Positions 11,047-17,608 of a stretch of 64,000 nucleotides of DNA are shown here, piece by piece. The stretch covers positions 496,001 to 560,000 of the forward strand of contig NZ_CP120233.1 of NCBI RefSeq assembly GCF_030012985.1. Direction: 5' to 3'. Each line of letters starts with the position of its first letter. The first letter of the stretch is position 1. Source of the stretch: Microbulbifer sp. VAAF005 (GTDB lineage Bacteria; Pseudomonadota; Gammaproteobacteria; Pseudomonadales; Cellvibrionaceae). Below the pieces are notes generated by a model. The model was given only the letters and a program-made list of their open reading frames with translations, ran no database searches and had not been told where the DNA came from. Both the position numbers and the translations under genes were made by a program.

Positions 11047-11075
11047 TAAAAGACCGACGAAATGTCGGTCTTTTA
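11047..11075. terminator. Bidirectional hairpin terminator
   Basis: A perfect 12-base-pair stem (TAAAAGACCGAC / GTCGGTCTTTTA) with a five-base loop. T-rich runs lie at both ends, so it can end both the rightward GTPase gene and the leftward protease gene that converge on it. Confidence 0.9.
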
Positions 11076-11098
11076 TTAAGCTAGCGCCTTTCGACAGT

Positions 11099-12484
11099 TC
11101 AATTCTCTATAGCGGCCTCAACGGCTGCCGCCGCATCAACAATGCCTGACCCACAGCGCCGACATGAGCCTGTAAAACTTCGGGCTGTACTGGTGAGAAT
11201 GGATTCAACCTCATCTGGTGTAACATCGGGCTTGACTGAATATATAAGTGCGGCTGTACCGGCAACATGTGGAGCGGCCATGCTGGTGCCGGCGTAGTAA
11301 GCGAAGCTATCACTACCGGGAGTTCGCGCGCCGCTGTTTAATGTAGAGAGAACACCATCGGATTCCACCGAGTTAGTTTCACCTCCGGGGGCAGCGACAT
11401 CGACCACATTGCCGTAGTTGGAGTAGTAAGCAAGTCCTCCGGAGCGGTTGGTCGCGGATACTGTAATGACTCCTGAACAGTTAGCCGGCGAAAACCAGAA
11501 GGCATTCCGCCCAGAGTTACCTGCGGCAACAACAACTGTGGCGCCCAGGCTACGGGCTGTATTGATGGCACTTTGAGTTGTGCTTCCACAGAGGCCAAAG
11601 CCCCCCAGGCTCAAGTTCAACACTTGAGCCGGAGTTTCATTGGCTGGTGCACCACTAACCGAGCCGCCAGCGCTCCAGACAATGCCATCAGCAATATCAG
11701 ATGTGTAACCGCCGCAGCGGCCGAGTACTCGAACGGGGAGCACTTTTGCTTTATGGGCTATCCCAGCGATACCCATATTGTTGTTGGTGACGGCAGCAAT
11801 GGTGCCGGCCACATGAGTGCCATGCCAGCTGCTATCAAATTCGGGATACAGTGGGTTTCCGCAGTAACTATCGGTATACCAATCCCCGGGATCACTGGCA
11901 TCACTATCACGGCCATCCCCATCTACAGCGATATCGGAATCCGAAATCATGTCGTAACCAGGCAGCAAGTTGTCCATGAGGTCTGTGTGAGCGAGATAAC
12001 CGGTATCAATAACTGCTACTACCACGCCCTCCCCCTGAGTTATATCCCAGGCTGCGGGCAAATTCAGTCCACCATCAGCTTCAAAGTAGTGCCACTGGTC
12101 GTAATAGCTGGGGTCATTAGGGACCGCCATAGGGTGCATCATCAAGTCGGGCTCAGCGTACTCAATATTGGGGTCTTGTTTTAGGCGGTTGATTATCAGG
12201 TTGATCTCGGCTTGGCTTTTTCGGCTCCCCAGGTGCATGACTTGTGCACCCGTCGCCATGCGCCGCAAGTGGCGCAAGTTGTGGCCCGCACGGCGAGAGG
12301 CTTTCTCCACAGTTTCCAGAGTCATGCTCGCTGACCGTCCGATCGTGGAATCCTGCTTGTATTTCACAATGATCCGGTCAGTTGTTGGGGAACTACTTAG
12401 GTTATCCATTTGGGTGGCGAAGGAGCCTGTACATAGAAGTGAAAACACACCTGCTAGAGTGGATTTTTTCAACAGTGACTTCAT
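11099..12484 (-). CDS. Secreted subtilisin-like serine protease (S8), short form
   Basis: Exported endopeptidase of 461 residues. It begins with a signal peptide (MKSLLKKSTLAGVFSLLCTG), followed by an inhibitor-I9-type prodomain up to about residue 120. The catalytic domain holds the triad: Asp in VVAVIDTGY, His in SSWHGTHVAGT and Ser in GTSMAAPHVAG, with the oxyanion Asn in VVAAGNSG. The C-terminus stops right after the catalytic domain. It is a close paralogue of the next gene but lacks that gene's PPC tail. The start is preceded by an AGAGA-type ribosome site. A 24-base element about 140 bases upstream is shared with the paralogue. It probably degrades protein outside the cell. Confidence 0.93.
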   Translation of the reverse strand: MKSLLKKSTLAGVFSLLCTGSFATQMDNLSSSPTTDRIIVKYKQDSTIGRSASMTLETVEKASRRAGHNLRHLRRMATGAQVMHLGSRKSQAEINLIINRLKQDPNIEYAEPDLMMHPMAVPNDPSYYDQWHYFEADGGLNLPAAWDITQGEGVVVAVIDTGYLAHTDLMDNLLPGYDMISDSDIAVDGDGRDSDASDPGDWYTDSYCGNPLYPEFDSSWHGTHVAGTIAAVTNNNMGIAGIAHKAKVLPVRVLGRCGGYTSDIADGIVWSAGGSVSGAPANETPAQVLNLSLGGFGLCGSTTQSAINTARSLGATVVVAAGNSGRNAFWFSPANCSGVITVSATNRSGGLAYYSNYGNVVDVAAPGGETNSVESDGVLSTLNSGARTPGSDSFAYYAGTSMAAPHVAGTAALIYSVKPDVTPDEVESILTSTARSFTGSCRRCGSGIVDAAAAVEAAIEN

Positions 12485-12981
12485 TATTGTTATCTCTCCA
12501 TGATGATTTAGCCGACGGGGTGTAACATCCTAATCATTAGTACCACTGTCCCTGTTGTGACAGGGCACGTTAGGCTTTACGCAAGATATATGCCTGAGCA
12601 AGTCATGGCTGGATATCGAGACAAAATTAGTACCAGTGTTTCAATTTTGCCCACAGGGATAGTAGTGGCAACCGATGCATCCTTCTTAGGTGATTGCCGG
12701 CCTCTTTCTATTCTTGTGACAGCCTCCACCTAAACAAACTTATTTATCTGTCTTTGCACCGATATAGAGATAACTAAAGGCTTTCCAATCACTGTGCACA
12801 GAAAGGCTGCAAAATACTTTTCGAAATTTATCAACTTTAAAGAAAAGGCTGGAGCTTGAAGTTAATTCACTCTGATAAAACGAGCTTTAATCGAGCAGTG
12901 GAAATGATCATCACAGAATTGGGGATATTGCCGGCAATATAACTGGGAAAGGATTCTGCGGAGATCAACGTGTTAAATGAA
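12485..12981. other. Intergenic region upstream of the short protease
   Basis: This stretch holds no supportable gene on either strand. Its one notable element is the shared 24-base motif at 12624-12647, listed separately. The rest is AT-rich leader and promoter space for the leftward protease gene. Confidence 0.6.
12624..12647 (-). promoter_or_regulatory. Shared upstream element, copy 1 (possible sigma-54-like promoter)
   Basis: Read on the minus strand it contains AAATTGAAACA, then CTGGTACTAATTT. The copy at 15272-15295 is identical at about 20 of 24 positions, although the sequence around the two copies is not alike. It holds TGGTAC followed ten bases after the GG by GT, which resembles a sigma-54 -24/-12 site. 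The TTGAAA could instead act as a -35 box. It lies about 140 bases upstream of the protease start. Confidence 0.45.
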
Positions 12982-13010
12982 AATGCCAGTCAGCTTAACT
13001 GACTGGCATT
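12982..13010. terminator. Hairpin terminator after the long protease gene
   Basis: A perfect 12-base-pair stem (AATGCCAGTCAG / CTGACTGGCATT) with loop CTTAA. On the minus strand it is followed by a T-rich run (TTTTCATTT). It lies about 60 bases past the stop of the leftward protease gene. Confidence 0.85.
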
Positions 13011-13071
13011 ATTTGAGTAGAACAGCTATCAACCCACCCCACAGGAACCTGTCGAGTGGGAGTTGGCCCAT

Positions 13072-15120
13072 TTACTCAGTACTAGCACTCAAAGAAACTC
13101 CAGAGTAGTCAGAGTAACCGCGGATACTGATATACCAGGTACCTGCGTCTGGATTGCTGATGCTGCAGCTTTCATCATTACCCCACTCGTAAGGACGACA
13201 ATCGTACGCTGTGCGGGTGGGCTCTTGGCCAAAACGAACATAGAGGTCTGCATCCCCACTGCCACCAGACATTACGGCGCTCAGTGTTGAAGCTCCGCTA
13301 TCAACGTCGATAGTGAAGTGCTGCCAGCTGTTGCGGGAACCACTGAGATTTGTCTCTTCCCAACTGTCGCTACCGCCACCGCCGCCACCACCTGCGGTGT
13401 AGCTGCCTACGAGGCTAACGTTAGAGAAGGAGCTATATCCACGTACCATGACGTGATAGGTTCCTCCCTGTACGTTATCGATATCACAAGTTTCATTATT
13501 GCCTGAAGTATAGGGGCGGCAGTCATAGGTACTGGTTGTGGGGGCGCTGCCATGGCGAACGTAGAGATCAGCATCGCCGCTTCCACCGGACATTACAAAA
13601 GACAAGTCTGTAGCGTTGTTAGGCACTTCTAGGGTGAAGTTAATTTCATCACCACTGTTACCCTCGATACCAGTCTCAGCAACACCATTTTCAAGTTCAC
13701 CTCCGTCGTTACCGCCACCACCGCCGCCTCCACCATTAGCCAAGGCTACGGCCGCTGCTGCATCGACAATACCTGAGCCACAGCTGCTGCAAGAAGCCGG
13801 GAAGCTCCGCGCGGTACTGGTGAGGATTGATTCAACTTCATCTGGGGTCAAGGTAGGGTCTACAGAGTAGAGCAATGCTGCGGCACCGGCCACATGAGGC
13901 GCCGCCATACTGGTGCCCTGGATGTAATAGTAACTATCACTGCCTGGGTCAGTAGCACCATTGTTATAGGTAGAGAGGACGCCGTCGGAGTCATTGGCGA
14001 AGCTCTGTGCTCCACCCGGTGCTGCAACATCTACTACATTGCCGTAGTTAGAGTAGTAAGCACGACCGCCACTGCGATTAGTCGCAGCCACTGAGATCAC
14101 CCCATCACAACTGGCAGGAGTAAATTGGCTTGCATTAGCATTGCTATTGCCAGCGGCTACAACAACCGTGGCACCGAGACTGCGGGCAGTATCGATGGCA
14201 TTTTGTGTAGTAGTACCACAGCTTCCGCTGCCGCCAAGACTGAGATTGAGTACGTCGGCGGGATTCGCATTGGCTGGCAGGCCACTGACAGAACCGCCAG
14301 CCCCCCAAATGATCCCGTCAGCAATATCTGACGTATAGCCACCACAACGGCCGAGCACACGGACAGGAACGATCTTGGCCTCATAGGCAACACCAGCGAT
14401 ACCAAGATTATTGTTGGTAACGCCAGCGATAGTGCCGGCAACATGGGTACCGTGCCAGCTACTGTTGCTTGAGGAGCTATCTCCACAAGTACCAGAGCTA
14501 TACCAATCACCCGGATCGGTGGCATCGCTATCGCGACCATCGCCATCTACGGAAACGAAGGTATCGTCGATCATGTCGTAGCCCGGCAAAATGTTGGCTG
14601 CCAGGTCTGCATGGGGTCGATAACCAGTATCGAGTACCGCGACCACAGCCCCGTTACCCGCAGTGGTATCCCAGGCTGATGGAAGGTTCAAGCCACCGGT
14701 AGATTCATAGTAGTGCCACTGATTGAGGTAACTTGGGTCATTAGGTACAGCCACTGCTTTCAAGATCAGATCTGGTTCTGCGTACTCCACATCCGGGTCT
14801 TGCCTCAGGCGATCGATAATTGCATTTACTTCAGCTCTATTTTTTCGACCTTCCAGGCGCATTACCTGAGCGCCAGTAGCTATGCGGCGCAGATGGTGCA
14901 TTTTATGGCCAGCGCGACGGGAAGCTTTTTCCACAGTTTCCTGAGCCATAGTAGCGGCCCGTCCAACTTTAGCGCTTTCTTTGTACTTAACGATGATGCG
15001 ATCAGTTAGCAGCTTGTTATCCGCTTCTTCCGCATAGGCACCAAAAGGCGCAGTGCATAGCAATGAGAATGCACTTGCTAAAGCCGTCTTTTGTAAAAGA
15101 AATTTTAAAGATAATTTCAT
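13072..15120 (-). CDS. Secreted subtilisin-like serine protease (S8) with two C-terminal PPC domains
   Basis: Exported protease of 682 residues. I place the start at 15120, where GGAGA precedes ATG and a signal peptide follows (LLQKTALASAFSLLCTAPF). The reading frame stays open upstream, but that extension has no ribosome site. An inhibitor-I9 prodomain is followed by the S8 domain with Asp in VVAVLDTGY, His in SSWHGTHVAGT and Ser in GTSMAAPHVAG. A glycine-rich linker then leads to two tandem PPC domains of about 85 residues, each with the SGGSGDADLYV motif and a CRPY-type cysteine pair. PPC tails are usually removed on maturation or bind substrate surfaces. The catalytic parts of this and the adjacent protease are near-copies, so the pair arose by tandem duplication. 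Confidence 0.94.
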   Translation of the reverse strand: MKLSLKFLLQKTALASAFSLLCTAPFGAYAEEADNKLLTDRIIVKYKESAKVGRAATMAQETVEKASRRAGHKMHHLRRIATGAQVMRLEGRKNRAEVNAIIDRLRQDPDVEYAEPDLILKAVAVPNDPSYLNQWHYYESTGGLNLPSAWDTTAGNGAVVAVLDTGYRPHADLAANILPGYDMIDDTFVSVDGDGRDSDATDPGDWYSSGTCGDSSSSNSSWHGTHVAGTIAGVTNNNLGIAGVAYEAKIVPVRVLGRCGGYTSDIADGIIWGAGGSVSGLPANANPADVLNLSLGGSGSCGTTTQNAIDTARSLGATVVVAAGNSNANASQFTPASCDGVISVAATNRSGGRAYYSNYGNVVDVAAPGGAQSFANDSDGVLSTYNNGATDPGSDSYYYIQGTSMAAPHVAGAAALLYSVDPTLTPDEVESILTSTARSFPASCSSCGSGIVDAAAAVALANGGGGGGGGNDGGELENGVAETGIEGNSGDEINFTLEVPNNATDLSFVMSGGSGDADLYVRHGSAPTTSTYDCRPYTSGNNETCDIDNVQGGTYHVMVRGYSSFSNVSLVGSYTAGGGGGGGSDSWEETNLSGSRNSWQHFTIDVDSGASTLSAVMSGGSGDADLYVRFGQEPTRTAYDCRPYEWGNDESCSISNPDAGTWYISIRGYSDYSGVSLSASTE

Positions 15121-15271
15121 TATTGTGGTTTCTCCGAAGTTATATTTATTCCAATACCAAAAAATCATTCGATATTGGTTACTCCTAAACCGCCCCGCTT
15201 TGGCTAAATAAATTCTATAAAGGGAAAGCCCAAAAACTGCTGAATTTAGGATCATTTAGTTAGCTTGAGCG

Positions 15272-15295
15272 AAATTGGTACCATTGTTTCAACTT
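15272..15295 (-). promoter_or_regulatory. Shared upstream element, copy 2 (possible sigma-54-like promoter)
   Basis: On the minus strand it reads AAGTTGAAACA, then ATGGTACCAATTT, followed by CGC. The GG of TGGTAC is followed ten bases later by GC, the spacing of a sigma-54 -24/-12 promoter. It sits about 150 bases upstream of the PPC-containing protease, the same relative place as copy 1. Confidence 0.45.
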
Positions 15296-15735
15296 GGTAC
15301 AAATGTATAACGACTTGGAAATTGTTGTCCTCAATGGAGATCTCGAAACTCATGTGGACTGCGATGACAAGTTTTAAATCTCTATAAAAAACTTAGGTAA
15401 TAAATATTTTTCCGCAAAAAAGTGTGGAATGGTTCACGGAAGACACAACCAAAGAGGATTAACAGATCACTTATGACAAAAAATACGGCCTTATCCCTCA
15501 AACATAAAGCAATGTTATATCACATCAAAAATATTTTATTTAACTATGACTTTTGATGACTGGTAAGTTGATTCAATGAGGGATGGGCGCTCTTGCGAGT
15601 ATGAAAGAAAAGAAAAAATCTACTACTTTAATCGGCGCTAGTTATCAGCCTCTTACTTGAGCTAACCATTCACCGTTTGATAAATCAACAGCAAATCTAA
15701 TCCCTCCGAGTTGTATAACTGCTATATCTTGACCT
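15296..15735. other. Intergenic region without a recognisable gene
   Basis: AT-rich sequence between the protease promoter element and a small leftward ORF. I see short AT tracts but no supportable ORF, RNA gene or strong hairpin. Confidence 0.5.
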
Positions 15736-15957
15736 TTATAAGTGTTCTTTCGCCAGTGAAATTAAACGATCGCACCTGGATATAGCTTTATAGGCATAGG
15801 CTTCTTTACTTCCCCGAGAACTATCAAATTCAGAGAGGACACTTTTTTTAAGTGCAGTAGCAACTTCAATGGCAAGGGCATACTTTTGGTGGTTTAAGCA
15901 GTGCCGACAAACAATTGTTTCCAGCGCGTCTTCGCTATCAATGTTTAAATACCCCAA
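15736..15957 (-). CDS. Small hypothetical protein
   Basis: About 73 residues, with a TTG start preceded by GAGGGG nine bases upstream. The frame is open for a further nine codons upstream without an ATG, so the start is uncertain. The protein is mostly helical, with a CRHC pair near the N-terminus and a basic/serine middle (SSRGSKEAYAYKAISRCD). The composition is protein-like, but I do not recognise the family. It is divergent from dps and has no obvious partner. Confidence 0.45.
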   Translation of the reverse strand: MGYLNIDSEDALETIVCRHCLNHQKYALAIEVATALKKSVLSEFDSSRGSKEAYAYKAISRCDRLISLAKEHL

Positions 15958-16093
15958 GTTACGCAGCCCCTCGTGAAGACCTTAAATATCTTCCCCTTTG
16001 TGAATGGCTAGTCGCCATATAGGTGTCTAATCTAGTGCCATGGAGACACCGACTGCCACACCTGTCCCTTTGTCATAACTTGTGAGGTTTAAT

Positions 16094-16627
16094 ATGAGAA
16101 AAGCAACTGGAGAAGCGGTAGGCACACAATCCAGGCTAGCCGCCCCCTCTGATTTAAGTGAGAGTGCGAGGGCCAGCATTACTATTGCCGTTAATACCCT
16201 GCTGGCAGATACTTTCAGCCTATATATGAAGACAAAGAACTTTCACTGGCATGTTAGCGGCCCCCACTTCAGGGACTATCATTTGCTTTTCGATGATCAA
16301 GCCGATGAAGTATTCGAGATGACCGATGCCCTGGCGGAGCGCGTGCGCAAACTAGGAGGCACTACGCTTCGCTCCATTGGCCATATCGCCAAGCTACAAC
16401 GATCTTCAGACAATGATGCCGAGTATGTAGATCCGCAAGATATGTTGTTAGAGCTAGGCGAAGATAACCGGGAAATGATCTCAAGTATGCGTAAAGTCCA
16501 CGAACTTTGTGATGAGCATAGAGATATTGCTACCGCAAGCTTGCTGGAAGAGTATATTGATCAGGCAGAAAAGCGGTCATGGTTTTTGTTTGAGGCTAGT
16601 CGCAGCTCTGGTTTGACACACCACTGA
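16094..16627 (+). CDS. dps: Dps family DNA-binding ferritin-like protein
   Basis: Iron-storing, DNA-protecting dodecamer subunit that oxidises ferrous iron with peroxide. The ferroxidase ligands are visible in KNFHWHVSGPHF and in the FDDQADEVFEMTDALAERV segment, which supply His, Asp and Glu at the dimer interface. The remaining helices fit a four-helix bundle of normal length (177 residues). I choose the ATG at 16094 because GAGG lies six bases upstream. An upstream GTG at 16082 overlaps that site. The basic, flexible N-terminus (MRKATGEAVG) could contact DNA. Regulation by OxyR or stationary-phase factors is usual for the family, but no operator is evident. Confidence 0.93.
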   Translation: MRKATGEAVGTQSRLAAPSDLSESARASITIAVNTLLADTFSLYMKTKNFHWHVSGPHFRDYHLLFDDQADEVFEMTDALAERVRKLGGTTLRSIGHIAKLQRSSDNDAEYVDPQDMLLELGEDNREMISSMRKVHELCDEHRDIATASLLEEYIDQAEKRSWFLFEASRSSGLTHH

Positions 16628-16643
16628 GCCCTTTGGCTCAGGC

Positions 16644-16690
16644 TTGATCTGGCAGACAGCGCTACTTTTTGAATTACCCTGTCAGATCAA
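16644..16690. terminator. Possible terminator between dps and the acetyltransferase gene
   Basis: Imperfect hairpin with arms TTGATCTG (16644-16651) and CAGATCAA (16683-16690). A second short pairing (ACAG/CTGT) and a T5 tract lie inside the loop. It lies between two convergent genes. A shorter stem, TGAGCC/GGCTCA, is found at 16625-16640. Confidence 0.4.
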
Positions 16691-16747
16691 ACTCAACCAA
16701 TACGACTTTCATTTTCCAAAGCGGCCTGTTCCTTTTCAGGTTAAGAG

Positions 16748-17212
16748 CTACAGCTCCAGCTTCAACCTCTCCCCGACCGAATTCTCGAGGAAACCTTCTC
16801 GGAGGTAAAAATCAATTGTTCGTTGCCAGTTTTCTCTTTCTGGAGTACTAACTTCCAACCGTGGCCAGCCCTCTTCCTTCGCAAAGCTGATCGCCTCAGC
16901 CAAAAGAGCCTTGCCAATAAACTGCGAGCGGAACCCTGGTTCAACATACAGCTCCTCGATTACCCCGTAGTTGCCTCCGGCATAAATAGCGGCAGATCTG
17001 GATAGGGTAATAACTCCTACAGGAGCTCCATCGACATGATATAGGAAAGCATGGAATCCATTATCTTGTGATAACAGCTTCTTAGCCGTTACTGCCATCA
17101 CCTCTGGATCGATGTTGCGCTTATGACCGACAAGGGCTTGCAGCAATTTTGTTACCAGTCCTGCGACTTCATTACTCTGCTCCACCCCGGCCCTTACAAT
17201 CGGACTCACCAT
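16748..17212 (-). CDS. GNAT family N-acetyltransferase
   Basis: Acetyl-CoA-dependent transferase of 154 residues with the usual GNAT order: an N-terminal substrate arm, the strand GVITLSRSAAIYAGGNYGVIEELYV, then the acetyl-CoA loop in FRSQFIGKALLAEAISFA (the usual R/Q-x-x-G-x-G/A is seen as RSQFIGKA) and a final LEVSTPERENWQRTIDFYLREGF strand-helix. The substrate is unknown. It is convergent with dps, and nothing in the context points to a pathway. Confidence 0.85.
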   Translation of the reverse strand: MVSPIVRAGVEQSNEVAGLVTKLLQALVGHKRNIDPEVMAVTAKKLLSQDNGFHAFLYHVDGAPVGVITLSRSAAIYAGGNYGVIEELYVEPGFRSQFIGKALLAEAISFAKEEGWPRLEVSTPERENWQRTIDFYLREGFLENSVGERLKLEL

Positions 17213-17346
17213 AAACTATCCCTTCCCTTTAACTTATTTACATTTTTGCCCAGCTGAAATGTGATCACATTTAGAATCTATCAGCAATTTTTACTGGCAG
17301 CAAGCTGGGTGCGTAGGAAAGAAAGCGGACAACTCTCTATTGAATA

Positions 17347-17496
17347 ATGGTCACAAAGAGCCAATGGGTAGAAATCATTAGAGCCGAAGGGATTGATGAA
17401 GCCTCAACGCTCGCATAGCACCATAAGTTTGAAGAAATGGAACCTGAACAACATCAGAGGCTTTTTCAGTCTTTAGGTATGAAACCTGAAGACTGA
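17347..17496 (+). pseudogene. Nonsense-broken fragment of a regulator-type C-terminal domain
   Basis: A 50-codon frame starting ATG reads MVTKSQWVEIIRAEGIDE, hits TAG at 17416-17418, and then continues HHKFEEMEPEQHQRLFQSLG to a stop. The pattern W-x-x-I-x-x-A-x-G, then W-H-x-x-F-E, then P-x-x-H-x-x-F/L-x-x-L-G is a small domain I know from the tails of MerR-like and related proteins. The TAG stands exactly where the conserved Trp (TGG) before HH should be, so one G-to-A change explains the stop. Either a decayed short gene or an isolated fragment. Confidence 0.55.
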
Positions 17497-17550
17497 AAAA
17501 GTACAAGAGGTATTTATGAATTTTACCTTATCCCAAGTCTAAAAAATTCA

Positions 17551-17608
17551 AGGTAGGACAGCTGGAGCAATTTTATAAATTTAAGCTCCAGCAGCTCCCA
17601 ACCTACCT
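17551..17608 (-). terminator. Terminator of the DUF3857 gene
   Basis: Nested stems: AGGTAGG (17551-17557) pairs with CCTACCT (17602-17608), and GCTGGAGC (17561-17568) pairs with GCTCCAGC (17585-17592), with an AT-rich loop. It overlaps the stop codon of the leftward gene. Confidence 0.6.
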
